A stretch of DNA of 64,000 bases. Source: CATQHW01 sp965215345 (GTDB taxonomy: Bacteria; Spirochaetota; Spirochaetia; SZUA-6; Bin103). Shown here in pieces: positions 1 to 7,488 of this stretch (the first letter of the stretch is position 1; each line of letters opens with the position of its first letter). The stretch covers positions 3,224,001 through 3,288,000 of the forward strand of contig CBDCDL010000002.1 of the NCBI GenBank assembly GCA_965215345.1, in the 5' to 3' direction. The notes beneath the pieces are model-generated. The model did no database searches, was not told where the DNA came from, and worked only from the letters and a program-made list of their open reading frames with translations. Made by a program: the position numbers and the translations under genes.

Positions 1-1252
1 CCAGGTCGGCTTCGATGGCCGTATCGAGCCGGGATTCGCCCAACTGGCCCAGGACGACGGCGCGGAACTCGGGAACGTCCAGCGGCGCCGATCCGAGCGT
101 GATCAGCGGCTCGGTGCGCGCCTTCTGAAACTGCTGGCGCGCCCCCCAGGAGATCCATTGCGCGAGCATGGCCAGTGCGCCGCGGGTCTGTTGAAACTGG
201 GTGAGCGCGCGCCACTTGCGTTGAAAGACCGACAGGGTCGCGGGATGGAAGGGATAGCACGCCTCGAACCGGCTCCGCAGGAACTCCCGCGCCTTGGATT
301 CCGTCGTCGCGGTGTCCACGGCGAGCCACTCGGCAGGCAGGCGAGCGGACCGCTCGAGGCACCAGTCGGCGTAGGTCTTGGCCACGTTCTTGCGCACGCG
401 CTTGCTGCCGAGGTCCTCGAACAGCCGCCGGCGCACCACCTCGCTGATCTCGGACTCGTCGTTCGCGATCAGATCGCGCGCGACGCGCCGGACCACCTTG
501 GTGATCCGGTCCTGCCACTGCTGGTCCCAATCGGTCATCTCTACCTGGCTGCGCGGCAGGCTGACGACGGCAGCGGCGCGGCTGATACCGGTGACGGCCA
601 CCGTCAGGTTCTGCAGGAATGCGTGGAAGCCTTCGGCCATCGGGCGATGGCGGTTCACGAAGTTGAGGACCTCGTCGAACAACAGCAGCACCGGCGCCTG
701 CGCGGCGGCGAACACCCTCGCCAACGTCTCGGTCCCCGGCGGCGTGGTCCGTGCGGCGCTCCCCAGCGCCGCGACGCCCTGATCGCCCGCAAGCTGGCGC
801 GCCAGATCGATCCAGGGCGTCTCCTGCCCGTCCGTCGGATCCCAGGCGTTACCGACAAATACGCCCACACGGGCAGCGGGAGCCTCCGCCAAGCCGGCGT
901 CGTTCAGCAGATCGCCGACACCGCGGAGAGCGGAAGCGGCCGGCCCGGCGTTGGCCAAGTGGTAGAGCGCGGTCAGGGTGTGCGTCTTGCCGCCGCCGAA
1001 CTGGGTAATGAGGGTGAGGACCGGCGCCGTGTTCTCGGTCCTCCCGGACAGCCGCCGGAGCACCATGCCGGCATGCTCCTTCAGCGCCCGCGTGAAGCAG
1101 GTACGCGAGAAGAACTGAGCCGGGTCGCGATAATCCTCGGGAGCCGTGCCGGCGACGACCTGCTCCAGGGCGATCGCGAACTCGTCCGGGCTGAACGAGC
1201 GACCTTCTCGCACTTCCTTTCGCAGCGTCACGATCCGGTACCAGGGTTCCAT
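1..1252 (-). CDS. DUF499 AAA+ ATPase, C-terminus cut by window edge
   Basis: The visible 417 residues form the N-terminal part of a large P-loop ATPase. A Walker A motif (GGGKTHT) lies at residues 86-92 and a Walker B (LLLFDE) at about 189-194, as in DUF499 proteins, which usually run to about 1000 residues. DUF499 ATPases are found beside DUF1156 DNA methylases and SNF2-type helicases in putative phage-resistance clusters, and both partners lie upstream here on the same strand. The ATG start overlaps the stop of the preceding remnant gene as TAATG, so translation is probably coupled. The 3' end lies outside the window. The exact biochemical role is not known to me; ATP-driven DNA handling is inferred. 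Confidence 0.85.
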   Translation of the reverse strand, partial: MEPWYRIVTLRKEVREGRSFSPDEFAIALEQVVAGTAPEDYRDPAQFFSRTCFTRALKEHAGMVLRRLSGRTENTAPVLTLITQFGGGKTHTLTALYHLANAGPAASALRGVGDLLNDAGLAEAPAARVGVFVGNAWDPTDGQETPWIDLARQLAGDQGVAALGSAARTTPPGTETLARVFAAAQAPVLLLFDEVLNFVNRHRPMAEGFHAFLQNLTVAVTGISRAAAVVSLPRSQVEMTDWDQQWQDRITKVVRRVARDLIANDESEISEVVRRRLFEDLGSKRVRKNVAKTYADWCLERSARLPAEWLAVDTATTESKAREFLRSRFEACYPFHPATLSVFQRKWRALTQFQQTRGALAMLAQWISWGARQQFQKARTEPLITLGSAPLDVPEFRAVVLGQLGESRLDTAIEADL

Positions 1253-1446
1253 TACTCGTTGCCTCCATACGACAGCGGATGGGAGATACGCACGCGACCA
1301 CCTCGGATCGTGACCACCGCCTTTGCTTCCAGCGCGTGGCGATGCCGATCGAGCAACTCGGCGATCAAGGCGAGCACGTCATGGCCCTGACAACGCAGCC
1401 ACACGGCTACCTGTCGGCCGGCACATCGATCGACCAGGAACCTCAC
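1252..1446 (-). pseudogene. DUF5615 PIN-like toxin remnant with core deleted
   Basis: This 64-residue frame starts at a GTG that overlaps the upstream stop as GTGA. Its first 24 residues (VRFLVDR...GHDV) match the start of DUF5615 proteins, and the rest (AELLDRHRHALEA...VVTIRGGRVRIS) matches their C-terminal end. The roughly 50 central residues, which in the family carry the acidic DxDFG-type catalytic segment, are missing, and the join is in frame. DUF5615 proteins are PIN-like toxins normally encoded directly after a DUF433 antitoxin, exactly the arrangement here. The product is therefore probably an inactive toxin. Its retained frame may serve to couple translation into the DUF499 gene. 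Confidence 0.7.
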
Positions 1447-1694
1447 GAATTCGCAATCGAAACCGCGTCCAGTGAATCGCCGGCGATGACGGCGTGAGCG
1501 TACGCCGTGCATGCACGAATGTCATCGGGTTCCAGTTCAGGATAGTCCTCCAGGATGGCATCTGTCGTGACTCCCTGCGTCAGCAAGCTCAGGATAAGCT
1601 CCACCGAAATCCGCATGTCGCGTATGATGGGCTTGCCCCCGAAGACATCGGGACGCGTGGTGATGCGCTTGAGCAGTTCCGGAGTGGCAGTCAT
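1443..1694 (-). CDS. DUF433 family protein (antitoxin-like), second copy
   Basis: An 83-residue protein with the DUF433 hallmark DVFGGKPIIRDMRISVE (residues 16-32) followed by an acidic helix (EDYPELEPDDIRA). DUF433 proteins are small winged-helix-like proteins, usually the antitoxin partner of DUF5615 toxins. The start overlaps the upstream copy by ATGA, and the stop overlaps the gutted toxin frame by GTGA. It is clearly a diverged tandem copy of the gene just upstream. With the toxin core lost, it may persist as a regulator or as a translational link within the operon. Confidence 0.85.
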   Translation of the reverse strand: MTATPELLKRITTRPDVFGGKPIIRDMRISVELILSLLTQGVTTDAILEDYPELEPDDIRACTAYAHAVIAGDSLDAVSIANS

Positions 1695-1948
1695 GACTCA
1701 GATCCTTCATCCTGCTTCCATGCAGCGTAAGCCAAGCACTGCGATCGGCGGGCAAAGTACAGACACGCCCGTATGTCCTCCGCTTCCAGATCCGGGTACT
1801 CGTCGAGAATGGTCTCGGCGGAGTCCCCTGCCGCAAGCATCCCCAGGACATGCTCCACCGCTATGCGCATGTCGCGAATGATCGGCTTTCCGCCGAAGAC
1901 GTCGGCGCGCACGGTGATTCGTTCGAGCAGGTCGTTGTCAGTCGTCAT
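1691..1948 (-). CDS. DUF433 family protein (antitoxin-like), first copy
   Basis: An 85-residue DUF433 protein with the motif DVFGGKPIIRDMRIAVE (residues 16-32) and an acidic EYPDLEAEDIRA helix. It is the paralogue of the next gene downstream: the first 60 or so residues align without gaps, while the tails differ. No DUF5615 toxin lies between the two copies, so this one either lost its partner or arose by duplication. It overlaps the TOPRIM-like gene upstream by ATGA, placing it in the same transcription unit as the ATPase/TOPRIM pair. Confidence 0.85.
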   Translation of the reverse strand: MTTDNDLLERITVRADVFGGKPIIRDMRIAVEHVLGMLAAGDSAETILDEYPDLEAEDIRACLYFARRSQCLAYAAWKQDEGSES

Positions 1949-2562
1949 GGTTCCTCCGTCTTCCGCGGTGCTCGGCGCAGTCCGGCTCGAAAGTCGTCGA
2001 CGAACGCCTTGAGAGAACTATCGTTGCGGCCGGCTCGATACACGTCCATGGCTTCTACCAGTTCTGCGGCGAACTCCACACCTGCCAGTATGACCGGATG
2101 TCCGCCCCGTGCGATCGCGTCCGCCAGGACTCGCTTGTAGTGGTCCCGCGCACACTTCCTGCTGCCGACGTCGGGGCGGCTGCCGACGACGGTCTCGAAC
2201 GACTGCGGGTCCGCTACGTACCAGCGTTCGACGTGTGGATCGGGACAGGCGACGACGATCCGGTCCTGCAGCGACGGAGCGGCGGCGTCATGCAGGCGTT
2301 TCCGCGCGTCGGCGAACGTGGAGCAGTTGCCGTCGATGGCCACGACCACCAGATCGGCGACGCTGGTCGACGGACTCAGAGCGACGATACGCTGGTAGAG
2401 CTTGAACTCGGCCAGCGCGCGGGCATGGCCGCCGGTGGCCGAGCGGACGCGGGCCCGGACGTCGATGCCTTCGTCCTCGGCTATCCGGGTCACCAGCGGT
2501 TTCAGGAACTCCTCGTGCGCGCGGTCTTCGACGAAGAGATCCACTACCAATCGGTCACTCAT
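1945..2562 (-). CDS. TOPRIM-like (DUF4276-like) protein, partner of ATPase
   Basis: A 205-residue protein whose start (LVVDLFVEDRAHEEFLKPLV) resembles the first strand and acidic residue of TOPRIM folds, followed by a hydrophobic strand ending in VVVAIDGN at about residues 71-78. This pattern recalls DUF4276-like proteins encoded beside SMC-like ATPases. The start overlaps the ATPase stop by 8 nt, so the two are made together. By analogy with two-gene defence systems pairing an ABC-type ATPase with a TOPRIM nuclease, it is a candidate nuclease effector. The family call rests on motif shape alone and could be wrong; the ATPase-partner relationship is much firmer. Confidence 0.55.
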   Translation of the reverse strand: MSDRLVVDLFVEDRAHEEFLKPLVTRIAEDEGIDVRARVRSATGGHARALAEFKLYQRIVALSPSTSVADLVVVAIDGNCSTFADARKRLHDAAAPSLQDRIVVACPDPHVERWYVADPQSFETVVGSRPDVGSRKCARDHYKRVLADAIARGGHPVILAGVEFAAELVEAMDVYRAGRNDSSLKAFVDDFRAGLRRAPRKTEEP

Positions 2563-3802
2563 CGACGAGTCCGCGCAGGATCAGACTCTCGAACAGGCCG
2601 TCTTCGGTACGGCTCGCCAGTGCGTCGGCTATCTCGCTATCGCGAAGCAGCGGTCCGCTGATGTCGAACGGCTCGACGACCGTTCCCTGCGAGCCGAGGC
2701 GGACATTGAACAGGCCGATGTCGTCCGGCTCGGAGGCTTGCCGCTTCAATCGCAGGATCGCATCGGCAAACAACGGCGAATGGGTGGTGACGACAATCTG
2801 GCGCCGGCGGTGTTCGGCAAGGGAGAACAGAAGCTGAGCGATCAGCTCGAGCCGGCGCGGGTGAACGCCGTTCTCCGGCTCCTCCAGCGCGAGCAGTGAG
2901 CCGCCCCACGGGTTCACGGCGATGGTGCTCAGGGCGAGAACGCGGAGCGTGCCCTCCGACAGGACGCGCGAAGAGTACTCGATCCCCGCCTGACGGATCG
3001 TCAGATTCAGCGTGCCGCGCCGCTCGTCCAGCTCCACGCTCAGCGACTCGACGCTCGGGACGATCGAGCGCAACGCGCGCGAGACCGCCTGGAAGTGCTT
3101 CGGCTGGTCAGCGCGGAGCTTGTAGAGAAACGCCGCGATGTACTCACCGTGAATGCCGATGTCGGGTACGTCCGCCGGCGACTCCTCCGCCCGCATCTTC
3201 ATGCGCGGTTCGAAGTAGTAGGTACGCCAGTTGAGCAATTCGGCACGAACGTGCTCCAGCCAGGGATACCCGGCTCCGCTCAGGCTTCGGTCCGAGAGGA
3301 CGGAGTGATTCAAACCGACCTGCTCCTGCCGAGGGTGAGCCGGTTTCCCCTTGCGACGGATGTGGAGGTTGGAGCCGACGCGCTCGATCGCCGCGGCCCC
3401 CTTGGGCTGGCCGGCCGCACCCAATTGGGCAAGGTACTCGTCGGTCACTCTGAGTTGACCGGACCTGAACTCGAACTCAGGTTCGATACGATAGCGATAG
3501 GTCGCCTTTTCGGCGGTCAGGTCGGCTTCCAGCATGAACTTCGCCGATCCTCTTCGCAGCATCTCCGGCAGCCCCGCCGCGCCAAGCGAGAATGCCTCGA
3601 AGGAGTATCCTCGCACCGGAAGCGGCTCGCCGAGCGCATCGAACAGGGTGCGTGCGTTGCCGATCCATGACAGCGCCTGGATCGCGTCCAACAGATTGCT
3701 CTTGCCCGCAGCATTGGGACCGAACAGGACGGCGAGTCGCGGCAGCTCGACCGTCACGTCGCGCAGCGACTTGAAGTCTCGTACGGTCAGTTTCTTGAGC
3801 AT
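2555..3802 (-). CDS. SMC/RecF-like AAA ATPase (COG4637-like)
   Basis: A 415-residue ATPase of the ABC/RecF type. It shows Walker A (FGPNAAGKSN) near residue 30, an ABC signature-like SEGTLRVLAL, Walker B (LLALEEPENGVHP) and an H-loop (VVTTHSP) in the last third. There is room for only a short insert between the ATPase halves, so it has no long coiled coil. Such ATPases act as sensors or motors next to nuclease effectors, and this one overlaps a TOPRIM-like gene by 8 nt. It begins 134 bases after the methylase gene and may have its own promoter there. It differs from PARIS and Gabija ATPases in architecture, so no named system is assigned. Confidence 0.8.
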   Translation of the reverse strand: MLKKLTVRDFKSLRDVTVELPRLAVLFGPNAAGKSNLLDAIQALSWIGNARTLFDALGEPLPVRGYSFEAFSLGAAGLPEMLRRGSAKFMLEADLTAEKATYRYRIEPEFEFRSGQLRVTDEYLAQLGAAGQPKGAAAIERVGSNLHIRRKGKPAHPRQEQVGLNHSVLSDRSLSGAGYPWLEHVRAELLNWRTYYFEPRMKMRAEESPADVPDIGIHGEYIAAFLYKLRADQPKHFQAVSRALRSIVPSVESLSVELDERRGTLNLTIRQAGIEYSSRVLSEGTLRVLALSTIAVNPWGGSLLALEEPENGVHPRRLELIAQLLFSLAEHRRRQIVVTTHSPLFADAILRLKRQASEPDDIGLFNVRLGSQGTVVEPFDISGPLLRDSEIADALASRTEDGLFESLILRGLVDE

Positions 3803-3936
3803 CTACGCGGCTCCTGTCGGCCAATCACCGTTTGCGACGGATCATGCGAGACGACGGCACACCGCATGATGTCGCGGCGCCGCTCCTGTCGTCTCGACGC
3901 CGTCCATTCCGCTTGCGCATCGCCGGATCCGGCCCG

Positions 3937-6894
3937 CTACCTGGGGACGGCCAGCAGCATGGCGTCGAGCAGCCGCTTCTCCCGGCTACGCCGAGGGTAG
4001 AGGGCGGAGAGCGCGTTCGCGAGGCGAAGGAAGTCGGGGCCGCGGTCCTGCTCGGCCTCGATCAGCGCCCGCAGCGCGTTGGCGTGGCCGTTCGCCTGCA
4101 ACAGCAGGGCGGCGTGGCCGCGGTCCAGCGTGGTGGCGTCGACGGCTTGGAGTTCGGCATCCCCGTCCAGAATGCCGTTCTTGCCACGACCGCGCACCGA
4201 GCGCTTGGGCGCGGCGTTCCACTCCGGGAACAGCGATTGTTGCAGGCCGGCCTGCGGGTCGGCTTCGATCCACTCGGCGGCAGCGCCGGCGCCGGCTTCA
4301 CCCACCAGATCCTTGGCGCGTTCGGCCACCGGCAGCAGCCGCACCACGCCCTTGACCTGATCGACGATGCGTCCGGTCCAGCGGTCCAGGTCGATGCCCA
4401 TCGGCTGGGCGAAGCGGCGGACCACGTCGAACGGCAGGTTGAGCCCCTTGGCGGCGGCTGCGGCGGTCGCGTCCTCATCGTCGTCCGCGTTCTTGCCGTC
4501 GTCACCGACAGCCTCGGTGGTCTGGACCGTCCACAGGAACAGTGCGGTCAGGCGGGCATCTTCTTCGAGCGCGCCCGCCATGCCGTTGCGGGCGCGCGCT
4601 TCGGCGGTGCCCAGCACGGTTTCCAGAGCGGCGCGGCCGACCACCTCCCACACCTTTTCGAGGTATTCCGGCAGGCCGACCGAGCGTCCCTCGGCGGTCT
4701 CCACGGCCCGGAAGCGGCTGTAGATCTCCAGCGCGGGACCGATGCAGGCGAACACCAGATCGGCGCCGCGGATGCCCTCGCCCTGCAGCCGCTCCATCCA
4801 GTCGGCGACGCGCCCCGGCAACTCGCGCAGCACGTCGGCCCAATCGCCGACCGGCGCGTCCCCGGGGCGCGGGCGGCAGATCAGGTGGACGCTGGTGGCG
4901 AGCGCCGCCGAGTCGCGGGCGCGCAGGCGGGTGGCCATTTCCGTGGCGATGGGCCACGACCCGGTGATGGTCCAGCCGCCGCGGATCATGCCGGAGAGCA
5001 GTGCCTCCCACCCCTCGGTGGTCTTGTGCGCGAAGACGACGGATCCGACGCCGTCGTCGGCCAGCACCCGGCGCCCCTCGGCGAACGCCTTCGCCATCGT
5101 CTCCTCGAACCACCGGCGGTCCTTCGGGCGACCGTCCTGCTGCTTGGTCTCGTCCTGCACCGCCTCGCGCGCCTTCGGCGAGAGCGGATTGTCCGGGTCG
5201 AACGGGTCCTGCAGCAGCGGATGGTCGGGCAGCGTCCGCTTCAGCCAGACGAGGAAGAGGTCGGAGAGATCGGCGTACGGAACCGCGTCGTAGTAGGGCG
5301 GGTCGGTGAACCAGACCGATGCGGACTGGTCGGGCAGGGGGTGGTCGGTCGCGTCGGTGCACTGTACTTGGCCCAGTTCGAGCTTGCCTGAGGCGAATTG
5401 ATCAACGACACGAACCATCGTGCTCAAGGTGGTTGAGTGATCGCCAGCTTGCGCTCCGACGAAACTCGCCTCGGCGAAGTCCCAGACTACCGGGATTACT
5501 TGTCGAGTAAAGAGATTCCGCACTTGATGCTTCGTGTTTTCCCAGCGACAGAGACAGTTCGCAATGTCTGCAAGCCGACTTATGCTCAACGCCGAAACCA
5601 AACGTGCGGCAAATGAGGATTCCACTCTTGAGACCACCCGGCCCAACTCCGCCAGAGCCGCCTTTTGGCGCACTGTGAACAGGTCGCCCCATTGGATCAT
5701 GCCGTAGCGCTGTACGCGGAAGCCCAGTGCGCCGATCGGTGGAAGCGGCTCATCCGGCACCGGACACGGCCCCTGTCTCCCGCCGCGCTTCCACTCGTCG
5801 AGGATGCCCGCCATCCGCTCCTGCGCCCTGCGGACCGGGGCGTAATCTGCGTCGGTCGGCAGCCGGTAGTGCCGCCCGGTTTCGCCGGGGCGCAGGGTAA
5901 CCACCGTGGTCATGCGCGCCCCGCCGGCGCGCCGGCCATCGGCGTCGAAGACCACGTCGGCGCCGCCCCGCTGAGCCGCGAGTTGGGATCGGACCCGTTC
6001 GGGCGGGAGCACCGTCCCGCAGCACAGGCAGGTCGCCCTGGCGCGCGCCACCGTACCGACGGTTACCTCATCGTCCGTCCTGGGCGCGAACACCTCGAAG
6101 TGCGCCACAGGCGGGGCGTCCTGCCGGCACTCCACGCGATAGCGCAGCGCCCGTTTGCGCTTCGGCTTCCGGCACAGCCAGAACGAGCGCAACAGCGGGA
6201 TCTCCGCTCCACAGTTCGGCGCCTCGCAGCGAACCGTGCGCGCCCACAGGTAGGCAATCGGCGTCGCGCCGTCGGGGTCAGCCGGGTACAGGTCGGCCAG
6301 TTCGCTCTTCGCCTGCCGTTTGACGTCGTCGCCGACCCGGCGCAGCTCCTCTGCCAGCCCCGGACCGTGGCGCGGGAGGTCCTCCAGCATCACCTTGAGA
6401 ATGAGGCACGCCACCGGATTCAGGTCGCTGGCGAACGCTTCGCATCCAAGCCGTAGCGCCTCCAGCGGAATCGATCCGCCGCCCGCGAACGGGTCCGCCA
6501 CGATCGGGGCATCGCCGTCATGTGCCGCCTGCACGAGGTTGCGTGCCACCCGCACGTAGACATGGTCCTTCGCCATGTCCCAATTCGCGAACGCCCCGAT
6601 GAACCAGAGCAGCGCCTTGCGCAGATCCGCGTCGCTCCCCGGGTGCTGCTGCACATCGCGGAGGTGATCGCGCGCCGTCGTCTTGAACGTGTCTGGGCAC
6701 TGCGGGTCGCACGGATCCGGCAGCAGCAACGCCATCAGCACTGCCCGCGACGATGCCAGCGGTCGTCGCGCCCACCACAGGTGCAGCGTCGACGGATGCC
6801 CGTGCCGGATCGACTTCTCCCGCGCCGCGTGCTGCGACACCTCGGCGATTGGGAAGTCGACCTCGGCCAATCGTTTGCAGGCTCTTGGGATCAC
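3937..6894 (-). CDS. DUF1156 DNA methylase
   Basis: A 985-residue SAM-dependent DNA methylase. The N-terminal DUF1156 block (EVSQHAAREKSIRHGHPSTL) at about 18-37 is followed by the SAM-binding motif DPFAGGGSIPLEA at 134-146 and the catalytic DPPY at 531-534, as in N6-adenine or N4-cytosine methylases. Two Cys pairs (CEAPNC near 223, CLCC near 289) look like zinc ribbons. Its length suits a stand-alone enzyme with its own target recognition. Proteins of this family lie with DUF499 ATPases and SNF2-type helicases in putative phage-defence loci, where the methylase would mark self DNA. It follows the truncated DUF1016 gene on the same strand. Confidence 0.9.
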   Translation of the reverse strand: MIPRACKRLAEVDFPIAEVSQHAAREKSIRHGHPSTLHLWWARRPLASSRAVLMALLLPDPCDPQCPDTFKTTARDHLRDVQQHPGSDADLRKALLWFIGAFANWDMAKDHVYVRVARNLVQAAHDGDAPIVADPFAGGGSIPLEALRLGCEAFASDLNPVACLILKVMLEDLPRHGPGLAEELRRVGDDVKRQAKSELADLYPADPDGATPIAYLWARTVRCEAPNCGAEIPLLRSFWLCRKPKRKRALRYRVECRQDAPPVAHFEVFAPRTDDEVTVGTVARARATCLCCGTVLPPERVRSQLAAQRGGADVVFDADGRRAGGARMTTVVTLRPGETGRHYRLPTDADYAPVRRAQERMAGILDEWKRGGRQGPCPVPDEPLPPIGALGFRVQRYGMIQWGDLFTVRQKAALAELGRVVSRVESSFAARLVSALSISRLADIANCLCRWENTKHQVRNLFTRQVIPVVWDFAEASFVGAQAGDHSTTLSTMVRVVDQFASGKLELGQVQCTDATDHPLPDQSASVWFTDPPYYDAVPYADLSDLFLVWLKRTLPDHPLLQDPFDPDNPLSPKAREAVQDETKQQDGRPKDRRWFEETMAKAFAEGRRVLADDGVGSVVFAHKTTEGWEALLSGMIRGGWTITGSWPIATEMATRLRARDSAALATSVHLICRPRPGDAPVGDWADVLRELPGRVADWMERLQGEGIRGADLVFACIGPALEIYSRFRAVETAEGRSVGLPEYLEKVWEVVGRAALETVLGTAEARARNGMAGALEEDARLTALFLWTVQTTEAVGDDGKNADDDEDATAAAAAKGLNLPFDVVRRFAQPMGIDLDRWTGRIVDQVKGVVRLLPVAERAKDLVGEAGAGAAAEWIEADPQAGLQQSLFPEWNAAPKRSVRGRGKNGILDGDAELQAVDATTLDRGHAALLLQANGHANALRALIEAEQDRGPDFLRLANALSALYPRRSREKRLLDAMLLAVPR

Positions 6895-7112
6895 GTCTTG
6901 GGAGCTCGTTCAAACGCGACTGTGAGGTCACGCATCGTGTGCCACGTCGCTCAAGAATCGAATACATTCACTACGCACGCAGGAGATCTCGTCCAATATG
7001 ACCACAGCAAATCCGGGATACGAATGACTCTGATTGCGGAGCGCCGACAATGTTTCTCCCTGCGGCACCTCCTGAATCACCTCGGGTGGATCTTCGCCCG
7101 GGTGGACAATGA

Positions 7113-7127
7113 CCAGACGGCGTCTGG
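7113..7127. repeat. Perfect 7-bp inverted repeat, second CCAGAC palindrome
   Basis: CCAGACG, one base, then CGTCTGG. It shares the CCAGAC/GTCTGG core with the longer palindrome at 7151-7185 and encodes the second linker motif (CQTPSG) of the same truncated gene. The repetition of both codon motif and palindrome suggests duplication of a small unit. Confidence 0.75.
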
Positions 7128-7150
7128 CACATCGTCTGTTCCGAGGAATC

Positions 7151-7185
7151 GCTTGATTTGCCAGACAGTGTCTGGCAAATCAAGC
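7151..7185. repeat. Perfect 17-bp inverted repeat in the DUF1016 linker
   Basis: GCTTGATTTGCCAGACA is followed by one base and then its exact reverse complement, giving 35 bases of near-continuous palindrome. It encodes the ICQTLSGKS linker of the truncated DUF1016 gene. A shorter relative with the same GCCAGAC/GTCTGG core lies about 25 bases away. It could form a cruciform or strong RNA hairpin, or be a protein-binding site. Confidence 0.85.
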
Positions 7186-7488
7186 CGGGCGGATACGTAA
7201 GGTAGAACACGCGCATCTGTTGAGGATTCTGACGCGAGAATCCGCGTCCAAATCGCCTCTTCAGGTCCAGGGCGAGTCTCTCGATGAGCGCCGTTCCGTA
7301 CGCGGCTCGCTCTTCACCCGACTGCTCGAACTCCACGATATGCCGGCCGATCATCCAGTACGCTGCGGTCATGACGGCATTCACCGAACGGGCCGCCGCC
7401 TGTCTGGCGGCGGTGACAATGCCGGCGACGTCGCGGAATACGGAGTCGTACCCGGCGTCAACCACGGCTGTCCCGATCTTCGGTTGCT

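Noticed and set aside
1945..3802. PARIS or Gabija system
   Set aside because: The small partner does not show DUF4435 or UvrD helicase features, and the ATPase lacks the fused TOPRIM of Gabija GajA.
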